A stretch of DNA of 64,000 nucleotides from the NCBI RefSeq assembly GCF_032854445.1, contig NC_088296.1, positions 2,193,246-2,257,245 of the forward strand. Direction: 5' to 3'. Below the pieces are notes generated by a model, which was not told the DNA's origin, did not search any database, and worked only from the letters and a program-made list of their open reading frames with translations. Numbering within the stretch: the stretch's first letter is position 1; each line of letters begins with the position of its first letter. Below are positions 34,819 through 46,684 of this stretch, piece by piece. The translations under genes were made by a program, and so were the position numbers. This DNA is from Liolophura sinensis (Eukaryota > Mollusca > Polyplacophora > Chitonida > Chitonidae).

Positions 34819-35138
34819 TGGTCCGCTTTATTGTCAAAAATACGCGCTTAAACAGTAAAATGGGGGAAGTGTGCCAATGCACATCACACTAGTTGATGTG
34901 GTCAAACACACGTTAGAGTGCACAAACAGTTATAAACAGATTGGTGCAAACAGTTATAAACAGAGTGTGCAAATAGTTATAAACAGAATGTGGAAACAGT
35001 TATGAACAGAGTAGTGCGCAAACGGTTATAAACAAATTGTGCAAACGGTTATATACAGAGTGCACAAACAGTTATAAACAGAGTGTGTAAATAGTGGGCC
35101 GCTTTATTGTCAAAAATTGGCGCATAAACAGTGCAGTA
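34819..35138. repeat. Minisatellite bounded by a 38-bp direct repeat
   Basis: The outer blocks at 34819-34858 and 35096-35138 both read CCGCTTTATTGTCAAAAAT then CGC or GGCGCATAAACAGT-like sequence. Between them, 34917-35093 holds about eight units of GTGCAAACAGTTATAAACAG type (22-26 bp). Confidence 0.85.
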
Positions 35139-35309
35139 TGATTTACCAATTATCGCACAGTCATTGCTGCTCTGGTTTTACTCTCTATGGTGTAAGTCTT
35201 TATTTATTCTCTTGGAATGGAGACATGTGCCATAAGCACACTTTTGTGGGGCGCTTCTGTCCGAATACCAGGGATAAGAGCAGGGTGACCAAAATAACGG
35301 CGCCATTAA

Positions 35310-35760
35310 TTTCTGTTAGCTGTGTTGTAAATCTCGTTCTCTTCATTAAACATACACGATTCATTACAAGAATGGCCGGACGGGACGTGCTCCGTTTGCA
35401 GTTTTTATCAATCCTATTGCGATATTCACTTTCCTGTAGACCTGTTCATTTCCGCCATGCATTATTTATTGCACACGACGTGTTTTGGCACACAGATCCC
35501 AGAATGTTCCAAATGAACGATGTGCCGATGTAGACAAACAGTGTCAAAAAAAATTCATTTATACATGGTGTTTATTCATTAGTATTCAGGCCGACCACAG
35601 TGTATGTTCGAGTTTGCAGCAGCAATTTAGAACAGCCACCCTGGCAATTTTTATAAGAAAGACTTCTCGTATATGTAAACATGGATGGTTGAATCTAAAT
35701 GAATGACAACCAACAGCTTTAAATGACGTCATCACAAACATATACCAATTACAAATCATT
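35310..35760 (+). repeat. Rep-F dispersed repeat, about 450 bp
   Basis: Contains CTCGTTCTCTTCATTAAAC, CGATTCATTACAAGAATGG, CCTGTTCATTTCCGCCATG, TTCCAAATGAACGATGTG, CAATTTAGAACAGCCACCC and ATGACGTCATCACAAACATA. The 138-codon frame at 35117-35533 ends inside it and is not conserved. Confidence 0.7.
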
Positions 35761-35879
35761 AAAACTGTTTTTACAATTATTTTACAAGTGACAATAAAAC
35801 TTGACCATATCTATTTACAGCAGTGGATTAGTGCATTAAACAATATCCCCATTTTTTTCCAATTTCTTCTTTCCCAAGT

Positions 35880-36145
35880 TGTAACTTACTCCCTTAGCGT
35901 TCAGCATGAAGGGGATAGTGCAACGACTGATTGGCCCATGTCAGTATAATGGCTCGGGTAGGGTGACTTACTTGCCTTCGGTAAGGCGTCTGGTCAAAGA
36001 AGCACTAGATAAAAGAGCGGTGAAAATCCGTCCTGCAAAAAGGAGGCACATTACATGCGCTCTAAGGATTCATTCGTCGTTATATTAATGAAAAATTGTT
36101 ACGTACGATGTTAAACCCCAAACACTCACTCACTCACTCCCTCTT
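35880..36145 (+). mobile_element. SINE-2 variant copy with diagnostic 3' tail
   Basis: Ends in TACGTACGATGTTAAACCCC, then AAACACTCACTCACTCACTC, the clearest 3' end of this family. The centre differs from the other copies (GGTAAGGCGTCTGGTCAAAG), so it may represent a subfamily. Confidence 0.75.
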
Positions 36146-36479
36146 TCTTTTTCCAGTTCGAAATTAAAATGAGTTGTGAAAGCACTGATGCAATCAATAT
36201 TTTGTTCCCCTCATGACAGAATTGAGAAGTTTGCCGAAAATCAGCTCCACTAAACTTAAACCTTGATACATATTAACTTTACCGTGGAGAAACAATGGAG
36301 TCGATCCAAGGTTTCATTCTAAATCGTGAATATATTTTTTACTAAAGGTGGTGACAGACAGGCAAACAGAGAAATAAGTAGACACTGACAGAAGCACTTT
36401 CTTGGACCAGGTATAGAAAGAAAAAAAAAGAAGTAGTGACTAATTTTTCGGCGAGGGAGAGACCTTTCCTTTTGCATGG

Positions 36480-37400
36480 AAATTATTTCAACATATCTAA
36501 ATATTCCATTCTTCCACTCTTTCAATCCTTCACAAACGTGTACCTGATTCCAAAAGGCTAAAAATGTCTCTCATTATTTATCCAAAATAAAAACTTTTCG
36601 TTTTAACCATGATCGGAAGTGGGTACCTAGCATTACCATGCTGCTCCTTGATATTGACAAGACATTTGCCGATGTTTTGCCTCCCCTAGCGCGTGAGCAT
36701 GTCTTCGTTAGTCAAACTCTTTTTAGGTGTTTCGAGTTTATTGGGAAATCATGTACATGAATTTAGTAGTAGCTTCAACATTATTGAAGCCAGCCTGTCC
36801 TGGAAGTATAACAAATTGTTAATACAGACTCGCTTTTTCTCTCTTTTATAAACGTGGACACTAAAGGTCGAAATTATTTTAACATACCCCCAGCATTACA
36901 ATATTCCATTCACTGACGTGAACCTTTGTAAAGCTAAAAACATTGTCCCTCATTATTCGCCCTAAAAGTACACTTGTTTTCGTTTAAACAAAGAGCGGAA
37001 GTGGATACCACGCCTTCACGCCTTCAAACTTACCAGATATATGCCTATTTTTGTCTTCGCTAGCACGTGTACAAAAACAGGTCTTTATTAGACAAGACAC
37101 TCATCGGTCATTGGGTGGAAAAACACATGAATGCGTTAACACGCTTAATTTTTGTCCCTCACTGGTTGTTAACACTAACCATCATGGCACAGGAGAGTGT
37201 TTTTGAAAGCTTTATTGTACACGTGGCCTGTCTCAAAAGGATATGAAGGTACTTTCACAAGTATTTGTCACCGTCATCTACTCTATAGGCTAGAGATACC
37301 GTATTCCTTAAAGACTCTTGTCATAGCGCCAAAGCGTAGCAATCTAAAGGTTTTTGTGTCATGTTCTTTCTGAGAGTCATTTTGAACATTTGGTATGTAA
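36480..37400 (+). repeat. Rep-G dispersed repeat, copy 1, with internal duplication
   Basis: Two related blocks, 36480-36760 and 36860-37120, share CTAAAAATGTCTCTCATTAT-type, CGGAAGTGGGTACC-type and TCTTCGTTAGTCAAACTC-type segments. The right part 37200-37400 (TACACGTGGCC, TAAAGACTCTTGTCATAG, CATTTTGAACATTTGGTATG) pairs with 46410-46600. The second copy at 45.7 kb lacks the internal duplication. Confidence 0.6.
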
Positions 37401-38971
37401 AGCTATCTTAGGAGATGTCTCGTTATGTCCCTTTTTTGGCGATTTTCAATGCCCTTTAACAAAACGAAAACTATCCCTTGCTTCTTTCTCTTGCGAACCT
37501 TACACGTTTAAGACAAATGACACCTTCAACCTATCATGTGCCACTAGGGCGTCGTAGAATCAGGACGAAAATAAAGACAAGGTGTTAATCCAATTGACAT
37601 AATCCATTCACTACTAATGAAAACCCTTGATCATAGGTTTTCCGGCCCGGAGACGTCTCCAGAAAGCCATTATATGACTTAAGTGAAAATATAAATCCTC
37701 ATCACGGCGCTATGTTCTCGATAGTGGACATATTTACACATTTGCCGTTGGGTAATATTTATGATGTAGTCAACATGTTTATACTTTAGGGTCTCAAAAT
37801 CAGATCCAAAACTGTACTTCAGCCACTAACAGCCTGGCAATCAGCCCCAATGCTTAGCAAACACATGTTCGCTCATTGGTCAGCCTAATTTACAAGGCCA
37901 GTGTGACATGTGATGCAACTACACATGTAGCGATTCCAGGAAACAGTGTGCAATTTGTTTTTAAGTAAACTTAAAGTAGAATGATCGGTTTTATCCAGCG
38001 AGTGCTGTTCAAACATCAAAGCGGTTCTTCAGCTGAGAATAGGACTTCAGCGAACGCCTCTGACGACCTATCCAGGTTACACTAGGTTGGATTTTCTTAC
38101 TACAAGTTTTAGCTGGAGACGCATTTAGGGTGTAGTCACAGTCGGCTCTTTATGGGCAGAAAATATAGTTCTTTTTTTGCAAACATAAGGTCAGCCTTTA
38201 ATTTGACACACGAATTAAGTTTTCTCGTGTGATCATTCGAATTAAAGTATGTTTAGTGCTTTAATAACAAAGGATTGTCAAGCGGCCGTGTGTCGTAACA
38301 AAGTCAAGCACATGTCTTGAGTTACTTCCGGAGCAATATATGATCAACGCAATGGACATTGTTGATTTGTCTTGGGAAAGAAGAAATATAGCCACTAACT
38401 AAACGTATATTAAGATTTGACCATCATTGGTTAATATATCAGTCTGTTTTGAATTTCAGACACTGAAATAACTACCTCGAAACCAGTGAAAATAGTCACT
38501 CGAGAAAGACGTAAACTCACGGTGTGTGTTCTAACGGCTCTACCAAGCCAGTGGGAACGGCTCTTAGAATCCATTTATTGGTGGCGAATAACTATTCACA
38601 TCGGCACTTAACGCCTTACCCATAAAACGCACCATTTTCCAGCCCAGTCAGTGTTTTTAAAATAAATACAGTGAACACTGACTGGAGTGAGACATTAACT
38701 CATGACTGAGGGTGTTTAGACTGACTGCTTTACCGACGGAGCTGCATACTGAACCAGTATCTCTACTGGTGTGGAGTTTTTTCAGTGTTGGAATTTGATA
38801 CAATTTCAGGGACAACACTGATTTGGAGGGGGAGGGGGGGGGATAAAGTCATAAACTATATTGAGAGCCGATTTCAATTTAAAAATGAACGGATCTTGGA
38901 TGAATTTAACACAGTGATGCGGAATAATCAATGTGTGAACTTCACTTAACAACCCAGCTAAAACGATTGGA

Positions 38972-39040
38972 TTAATTCATGCGTCGAAACATCCATTTGT
39001 ATACCAGCTGCCAACCAAGATGGCCGTTCCACCTTGACAC
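38972..39040 (-). repeat. Rep-A 3' fragment, reverse, inside Rep-C
   Basis: The minus strand reads GGAACGGCCATCTTGGTTGG, then GCTGGTATACAAATGG and TTTCGACGCATGA. Confidence 0.7.
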
Positions 39041-39308
39041 TCCATTTTGATACCGTTTTAACCGTCACATACGTTACCATTTAAAATTTTCTAAAATAAA
39101 TATCAAGTCTGTGGATGGCCATTTTCCTACCTATACGTCCACTAGTGTTATTTATTGCTAGATAATGAATGTTCTCAGGTTGCTTCGTGTTGACAGGCTA
39201 TCGTGCACAGAAACTGTTCACAAACGACAAGCAAAAATATATAGAATATTTGTGTGCACAATGCCATTGTCGAGTTGCACATTTGTTTTAGTGGTCACCA
39301 AGAATAAC

Positions 39309-39465
39309 TTCGTTTTCTTCATTTTTTTTTGTTCCGCGTTTTCTTCATTTATTTTTTGTTCTTCGTTTTCTTCATTTCTTTTTGTTCTTCACTTTATTCA
39401 TTTCTTTGTTCTTCGCTTTCTTCTTTTTTTTATTCTTCATTTTCTTCATTTCTTTTTGTTGTTAT
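39309..39465. repeat. T-rich minisatellite (CTTCATTTCTTTTTGTT type)
   Basis: About six units of 24-30 bp. The 117-codon plus frame at 39165-39518 translates it as a Phe-rich hydrophobic run and is most likely an artefact of composition. Confidence 0.85.
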
Positions 39466-40227
39466 TTTTCGCTCGGATTAAACGATTTCGTTTGTACGAT
39501 CTGACATTGAACAGATGAGGCCAGACACCTGTCGATCACAAACTTTCATTGTTGGAAATTCTTCCAGACGACAAGTCCACAAATCACGTGAAATAGTTCG
39601 ATGGATCGATACCTAAGTGTTCTCTAGAGTGTCGATAACCAATAGGATGTCTCCGTTTGCTTTCCTGGTGGATTCTAAATTCTATTTCCGGACACCCGGG
39701 GCTCCGACAAGGAAAATAAAGCAGATACAGACAACTCACTGAGATTACAAAATCAGAGCATGTCAATTTGACGGAGAGTTGATCGAGAATTTATGAGCCT
39801 GCACGTATGCCGTGAGTATAAGGCATAGATTAACTGAGATGTGTAGCCTTTGAAGAAAACAACAGGGACATCCCTGGAAACAAAAGGAAATTCCTGTAAA
39901 ATATTACAGATTTTCCCTGAAGGCTTTACTACTCTTTAGCTTAATGTGCGGGTCTCTGACAAGAAGACTACATGTTCTCGATACCCGCCACCCTGTTCTC
40001 TACCTCGCGTACCGAACTACACACACCTTCCATGTTTTATCCTTAATCTTAATCCTCACTCATCTGCCTTTTCCATAGCCCATATCGGAAAGATTGGATA
40101 CTCTCACTGGCCTACACAACACGACAATTAGCGCCTTTTTACGGCTTCAAAAAAAAAACGCTCTAAGTTTTGTGCTGGCCTTGGCTTGATATGTATACTT
40201 CGCCCGGTAGACTTTGGCACAGAAAAA

Positions 40228-40362
40228 GTAACCGGTGAAGACGTAGAAGGTGAAAACGTAACAGGTGAAGACGTAACTGGTGAAGACGTGACAGGTGAAA
40301 ACGTAACAGGTGAAGACGTAACAGGTGAAAACGTAACAGGTGAAAACGTAACAGGTGCAGGT
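40228..40362. repeat. 15-bp minisatellite, about 9 units
   Basis: Units GTAACAGGTGAAGAC and GTAACAGGTGAAAAC alternate. The unit encodes VTGED or VTGEN in one frame and leucine-rich LLRFH in the reverse (minus frame 40163-40642, 159 codons). The minus frame also runs through adjacent Rep-E sequence, so I do not call it a gene. Confidence 0.9.
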
Positions 40363-40429
40363 GACTGTTAACAGAATCTAACTCTCTCACCATCGCCATT
40401 CCAGCTGTTGTGTGTTTTTGTACCTTTGT

Positions 40430-40725
40430 CTGTTTCCATGTGGAATCAGTAGACCTGTGCTTTTTAGCTTTTGCAAAATTCTCTACACCAGGAAAGAAAC
40501 TCAGTCGACAGGAACGCAGTAAAAATGTGACGAGAGCACTGACATCGTCTCTGTGACGCGATGTTTTTGATTCCGCTGAAATGGTCAAAACAAAACCTTC
40601 AAAAATAACACCGAAAACAACATCAGTGATGCCATCCAACACGAATAATTTGTCATGCCTAATGTTCTATGGAATCGATTTTACGGTAAAAAATCAAAGC
40701 CTGTTTACAAAAGGTTTTGACAGCC
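40430..40725 (+). repeat. Rep-E dispersed repeat, copy 2
   Basis: CAAAATTCTCTACACCAGG, ATTCCGCTGAAATGGTC, AATCGATTTTACGG and AAAGCCTGTTTACAAAAGG correspond in order to the 27.3-kb copy. Confidence 0.6.
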
Positions 40726-40729
40726 AGAA

Positions 40730-41765
40730 AAAAAAATACACTGGGCACGCTATTCTCTGCTTGTGTTATTAGAGCAGAAGGTTCTTCATCCAGTGTATGT
40801 AATTCTAAGAAGACATCTTTATGCTCATTTATCTTTCAGTGTCATTGTCTGTGCCTGTCCAGTGTTTAATTAAGTGAATGCTTAACATTATTCTTTCTAA
40901 GAAGAATTTCCACTTTCACAATTTCTCCTAACGCTAGGAGTTTTCTTTAGCGTAATAAAGAGGAAAGATGAAAATTTCGTCTCCGACGAAATAAAGATAC
41001 ATTTTACGCAGCAAAATGGAATACTATACATCATTACAGGAGTTCTTGTTTCGTCATTTGCATACTAATGCTGTAGTGCGTCAATAGATTGGAACTGTAC
41101 GACGTTGAAAACCGGCCCTACCTGTTTTTATCTTCTATTTATTATCTGCCAGCATGATTGTATGCCTTTTTTCGATTTTCCGTGTGTACAAACCATGTAC
41201 ATGCCGTCTTTTTTCTCTCTACATGTATTTTCTTGTCAATGCTAACTTGTTTTTAGTCTCGCGCTTTTTCAAAAACTCTCGTTAACTTCGGTCTGATTGA
41301 ATTTGCAAAACTAGAACAAAAATTACGGGAAGCAAGAGCTCAAATCAGCATTGTAATCAGTGAAAAAACGTACGTCTAAAATCTCACTTTCTTGCCCAAT
41401 TGTTCCGCTCCTGGCCTTTGCTAATGTAGCTGGCTGCAGCAGAAATGTTTTGAAGCCATCTTGTTTCACGAACGACAAGCGACATGTATCACGAAGCCGA
41501 ATGAAAAGTCAATCCTTGTCTCTCTGCGCATAATGCTTCCAATTTAGCTTAATTTAGCCCGGTGTTAGGCTATGGAGCTACAGTGGAAATAAGGCGGATC
41601 TGATTTTTTTTCATTAATATTCTTAACTTTAACGTTGTACTTAAGAATCGTTGAATTATACTGCGGCCGTCAGTTTTCGGCGTAGGAAAAAAACGAGTGA
41701 AAGGGTTAAACCGCCTGCCTCTGGCAAAAAATGACGTCCTTTCTGACATGTGACATTTCACTCTG
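40730..41765. other. No feature recognised
   Basis: No exon, tandem array or shared repeat seen. Confidence 0.4.
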
Positions 41766-41769
41766 TCAC

Positions 41770-41992
41770 ATTAAACATACATTACATCTTTCCAACATCA
41801 CTGAAAAACCGTTGACTGCTTCTCTTTGTATGATTCTGTCCTATTCTCGTACTTTATCTACTTCCTTACTTCTTTGGTGATTTTCTGAAATACGCCGTTT
41901 GAGGCATTGGCCTTGCGATTATTGACCTTGAACGTCCATAATGGTTGACGGCTGGTATCGCAATGTCTGTTTTCCACGCATAGATACAGATA
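41770..41992 (+). repeat. Rep-A copy, 5' truncated
   Basis: Begins at CATACATTACATCTTTCCAA and passes through CCGTTGACTGCTTCTCTTTG, GGCCTTGCGATTATTGACC and GGTTGACGGCTGGTATCG to TTTTCCACGCATAGAT. Confidence 0.8.
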
Positions 41993-41999
41993 TTCACAC

Positions 42000-42500
42000 C
42001 ACATAGGTGGAAACGGCCTTTAGTAAACGCTAGAGTGTGCAAACATACGAGCGACGCCAATGGCTTTATTGACACCAAAACCAGCACAAATGCTGAATAC
42101 GGGAAAGTGCGAAAATTCCCTGCCCACCTTTGAACCTTCACCTCCGAGCAAGTGAAAAGCAAGTTCTTTAGCTTATCGGCAACGGCCCTCTTCCAGAACA
42201 GATAAGAGCAAATGAGAATGTATTTAGTGGAGTGTCACTTGACGGTGAACTCATGGAATACAAGAAATGACAGGAAGGAACCAGCTCATTCAAGCACCTT
42301 CCGTTTCCATCATGTGAAAAGGTGTTTTTATTGGGTCTTTGATTTTCTTAGCCAGATTACACACTGGCGACTCGGATATCTCCCAAATGCGGTCGAACAT
42401 CAAAAGGGAAAACCAGCATAAAAGACTACCGTCTTCACCGTTCCACCCAAAAACCCTTGGTTGCCCCGGGCAGAAATTTCACGTACAGTTACAATGACAG
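42000..42500. other. No feature recognised
   Basis: No repeat recognised. Open frames of 98 codons (minus, 41866-42162, partly Rep-A) and 69 codons have no visible domain. Confidence 0.4.
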
Positions 42501-42504
42501 TAAG

Positions 42505-42850
42505 CTATAACCAGGCTATCACCAGGCTATCACGAGGTTATCACCAGGCTATTACCAGGCTATCACCAGGCTATTACCAGGCAATCACCATGATATAACC
42601 AGGCTATCACCATGCTATAACCAAGCTATCATCAGGCTATCACCGGGCTATCACCAGACTATCACGGGGCTATCACCAGGCTATCATCAGACTATCACCA
42701 GGCTATAACCTGGCTATCACCAGCCTATAACCAGACTATCACCAAGCTATCACCAGGCTATCACCAGGCTATCACCAGCCTATCACCGGGCTATCACCTG
42801 GCTATCACCAGGCTAAAACCAGGCTATCACCAGGCTATATCCAAGCAACA
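42505..42850. repeat. 11-bp minisatellite (CTATCACCAGG), about 31 units
   Basis: Very regular 11-bp array with scattered CTATAACCAGG and CTATCATCAGG variants. Confidence 0.95.
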
Positions 42851-42859
42851 ACTAATCAA

Positions 42860-43650
42860 CATTGACAACCCGAATATGTTATGGGATCAGCAGGGAGCAC
42901 GTCTGATGACAGTTGTGACATGGTATCTTGTAATTAGTTTAATGAAGCCCAGATATTTACCTCCATATAAAATTATTTATTTAAATGTGTATGTCCAAAA
43001 ACAGACAAAGTATAGTTAGCCTTCTCTGATAGTGCATTTAAAGACGTTATAGAGAAAATGAATTCATGTTTGACTCTGGTCACGACATCAGTTAGATGAG
43101 GCTGAATGTGAATCTGGGATGTCAAGTTATTGACACGAACCTGAGGCAAAGAGTACCGATGAGTTAGACGCCACATCAACCACAGTGACATAACGTGGAG
43201 GTTTTTGTCTTCACCATTGCGTGTAGAGTGTATGGGTGCCTGTCACTATATTCGCCAATACGTTTAGAGTATATGTGTGCCTGTCACTATCTGTGAATAA
43301 ACCTCTGTTGATTGGACGATATTGTTTTAAAAAATAAGGACTTTATCTATTGTTCTGATTGTTCATTTCACGACGAAAAAAACGTGGCAGCGCAAGACGG
43401 TAAACAAAAAGATTGGCAAATGACTTTGCTGGTCTCTGGTTATGTCAACTCGTAAAAGGCAATGAGAAACATAGGTGCCTCTAGCAGATTGCCCTTCGTT
43501 TACACGTTAGTGACGTCTAATAAATTGCAAACAACATCATCGCATTTATTCTACCTAATTTTTCCGTAGCCATGGTGCTACAATGTAGAGGGCCTAATAT
43601 TTAATACAATGTTAGAGTTTAAATACAGAATAAGAACAAAAAGCTCTCTA
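42860..43650. other. No feature recognised
   Basis: Only a short imperfect direct duplication near 43225-43290 (GAGTATATGTGTGCCTGTCA type) was noticed. Confidence 0.4.
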
Positions 43651-43659
43651 ATGTAAATT

Positions 43660-44110
43660 GACACGAGGTCGTGGTAACTCTCGCTCCTTTCATTAAATAT
43701 ACACCTTACAAAATGGCTGGACGGAACATGCCCACTTGCAGTTTTTGCCAGCTCTATTGCGATGTTCACTTTTCTGCTTGTTCATTTCCGCCATGCAATA
43801 TTTCTTGCCCACTACGTGCTTTTCCACCAAGCTCCTGAAATCTTCCAAATGAAAGATATGCCAATGTACAAACACACTGCCATGTTCATCCATTGATTCA
43901 GCGAGCTCTTCATTAGCTTACACGCAAGACACAGATAATGTTCGAATTCGCAAACACAATTTAGCGCAGCCATTCTGACAAATTGTCTAAAAAAACTCCT
44001 CCTACATGTCTTATATATAAATAAGATGGTTTCATGCAAATGAATGCCAATAGCCGATGACGTCATTACAAACATATATGAAATTCTGTCCATGCCATCA
44101 AATAAAGACG
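43660..44110 (+). repeat. Rep-F dispersed repeat, about 450 bp
   Basis: Aligns block by block with 35310-35760: TTCATTAAATATACACC, CTTGTTCATTTCCGCCATGC, TCTTCCAAATGAAAGATATG, CAATTTAGCGCAGCCATTC and ATGACGTCATTACAAACATA. A 128-codon minus-strand frame (43812-44198) with hydrophobic stretches covers most of it; it is not kept intact in the other copies. Confidence 0.7.
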
Positions 44111-44114
44111 TAAA

Positions 44115-45055
44115 GCTTACCGACGATGCCATGACATAAACAATTGTACAAATTATCACAAAACTGTAGATGACAGATTTATTGTTGAAGTAAACCATCT
44201 TCTAATCCATTGCAAGTTGCACTCCGAACTATAGTCCGATTTTATGACTAGAGCTTACAGCTGATATTACCATACATGTAAGCTTAACGGCATGTTTCAG
44301 CTCTACTCAGAAGTCGTTCCAATCAGAAATATTAGGAGAGTAAAACAAATTACTAAACATAAAGTACCCACCTCATATTTTTGTTTCACTTAGGTTCAAG
44401 CACTTATCGTCTTTCTCTCCTCGTGCCCGGCTAGAGGATTCAGTAGCCTAACCAACTCCTCGATCTAGATCCAGATCAATAACAGAATGGAAAAAAAAAA
44501 CTGATGGAGTTGTACAAGGCGGAAGGCCACGCGGTGCTCAACATTTCATCCAATATTTTGCATTAATTTTGTGGTAAAATTGGAGACGGACAGACTAGCA
44601 TAGACAAAAGTATGACTCCACTGGTGAAGGTGTAGTAAAAAAAGCCATCACACAATGACAATGGCTGTTGTTCCCTTGGAGGGAAATAATGTGCAGAATA
44701 TATGATCACAACAAATATCAGTCTTTTATGAAAGACAAGCCGTGTTTACATATATCCTCCCGGGAATACACCTCACATCACCCCCACCCCAACGCCCAGC
44801 CCCCACCATTTATGCCGTCTATAAACACTTTTCACGCACTTTTGCTCCTCTCTTAGCACATGTGGTGTAGCACCACGTTTGATGCAAACATTTGCATAAT
44901 TAAACTCGCAAACTCGCCTTTAAGTTAGTGTAGGAAAATAGGTCTGAAGTTTTTGATGAACTTTAACTCAGAATAGGTTAGTTAGCCAGAAAGAGTCATA
45001 CTATTGATGAAATATCGATTAAATCGATTTTAGTCGGTTTTTCAATTAACTTCTC
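44115..45055. other. No feature recognised
   Basis: No exon or recognised repeat. A 62-codon plus frame at 44668-44856 has no visible domain. Confidence 0.4.
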
Positions 45056-45060
45056 TCTAA

Positions 45061-45064
45061 TATG

Positions 45065-45151
<87 letters not shown>
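45061..45151. repeat. Compound TA/TG microsatellite
   Basis: (TA)n of about 70 bp followed by (TG)n of about 20 bp, just beyond the 3' end of a SINE-2 on the opposite strand. Confidence 0.95.
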
Positions 45152-45185
45152 ATGCTTGGGAGTCTCTTAGCACTTTTACAGCCAA

Positions 45186-45490
45186 ATGACGATGAGAAAT
45201 CTTAAAGTGTGGGTACATACACAGTCAGTGGGGGTCCAAGCCGACAAAGTGCTGCCGCTACTGACGTATCACACCAAAGACACCAAGCATGACGCCCCAC
45301 ACGATCACATAATACTGACACTGGGCCAACCAGTCCTGCTACTTTACTCTGACCTCTCCCTGCTGAGCATCAAGCGAAGTAGCAACAAAACCCATTTTTA
45401 GTCTTTGGAATGGCACGACCCGGGTTTGATCCCGGGTTTCCCGAGTTTGAGAGAGACGTTCTAACTAGTAGGCCACCGAAACGGTCTAAC
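45186..45490 (-). mobile_element. SINE-2, full length with tRNA-like head, reverse
   Basis: On the minus strand it begins GACCGTTTCGGTGGCCTACT (A-box side), then GGGATCAAACCCGGGTCG (B-box-like). It continues CAAAGACTAAAAATGGG, AGCAGGACTGGTTGGCCC and CACACTTTAAGATTTCTCAT. It shows that SINE-2 is tRNA-derived and distinct from SINE-1. Confidence 0.8.
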
Positions 45491-45654
45491 GGTCTCTATT
45501 ATTTCTATCTGGTTAAAAACAGACGGTATAACAGACATTTTTAATCTCGCACAGTATATAATAAAACCAAAAAAAAATAATAAAAAAAACACGGGTTTGT
45601 TGTTTTATTGTATGACTTATACTTGATTTTTTTTAAACTTAACACAAACGCATT

Positions 45655-46605
45655 ACTCCTTTGTCAAAGAGTGAATGGACACTCCTTGACAAACCCCTAG
45701 CTAATTTGTCCTCCATTATTTGCCAAAAACAAAAAAAACTTATTTTCGATTCAACGAAAAACGGAAGTGGCTCCCACGCACCCTGCTCCATGAGATTTAC
45801 TAGACAATTTTCTACTGTTATTTCCGCTAACACCTGAACAGGCTAATTATTAATCAAACTCTTATTAGGAGACTTCAGGGTCATTTTGAGGACATCTTCA
45901 AAAATCTCCTTGGTAGCCGTGTCAGTCTATAAATACAAAGAGTAAATATATACAGGCACCTGTGTGAACAAGAAATTACGATTATATTTGACAGGTTCGG
46001 GAAGGGTCTCAATGGAGGCTTTGGGTTCCATTCCCCCTACAAAGAATAACTACAGGGTTCCACTGACCATGCTTGTGACCACCTTAAGTACGAATGAACT
46101 CATTTCACATTTCTCCTGACCTTTCATATGTATATATGTATACCTGCTCACTCTACCTGCTCACTTCACACATCTAACAAAGGTTGCTGCACACAACTGA
46201 AAGCCTATGTTCTGGAAAGAACGGTTAGTTTAAAACGTATTACAAGTGCCTACATATATTTACTGATGAATTTCCCAGTACAATAATACTGAAGTCAAAT
46301 TGCCCATGCAGTAAAAACACGCTGTTGACAAGATTTCTCGTCTTTCCTCTTATAAAGGTAAGCTTTAACCAGCATGGCCATAAAGTGTAGTTTGGGATGC
46401 CTTACTGTACACGTATTCTTGGATAGACACGTTCTATAGTGTCATAAACATTTGTTAACGCCACCTAGTCTCTAGTCTTAATTGTAAATACACTATTCAC
46501 AAAGACTCTTCCCATAGGGCTCCAGACGTAACAAACTCCGTGTCGTTTACATCATCTTGTTCCGGAAAGCCATTGTGAACTTTTGATACGCTTTTTTGTT
46601 TAGAA
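45655..46605 (+). repeat. Rep-G dispersed repeat, copy 2
   Basis: CCTCCATTATTTGCCAAAAA, AACGGAAGTGGCTCCCACG and TTATTTCCGCTAACACC match both internal blocks of the 36.5-kb copy. CAAAGACTCTTCCCATAGGG and AGCCATTGTGAACTTTTGAT match its right part. Confidence 0.6.
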
Positions 46606-46684
46606 AATACGTGTATTTCCATATATCACCATACTTAAATAAGTCTGTTACAGCAAGAGTTTTTCTTCTAAAAAATACTTCCCT

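Larger units (their letters stand above)
37905..39760 (+). mobile_element. Rep-C element, about 1.85 kb, with internal insertions
   Basis: Left end: TGTGATGCAACTACACATG, GTGTGCAATTTGTTTTTAAG, TTATCCAGCGAGTGCTGTTC. Middle: CTTGGATGAATTTAACACAG near 38890. Right end: AATCACGTGAAATAGTTCGA and GAGTGTCGATAACCAATAGG. The extra length relative to the 32-kb copy includes a Rep-A fragment and a T-rich minisatellite. Confidence 0.55.

Noticed and set aside
35117-35533. 138-codon plus-strand frame
   Set aside because: Runs from a minisatellite boundary into Rep-F, and the frame is broken in the other Rep-F copies.
39165-39518. 117-codon Phe-rich plus-strand frame, membrane-protein-like
   Set aside because: Most of it is a T-rich minisatellite, so the hydrophobicity follows from base composition; it also sits inside a Rep-C element.
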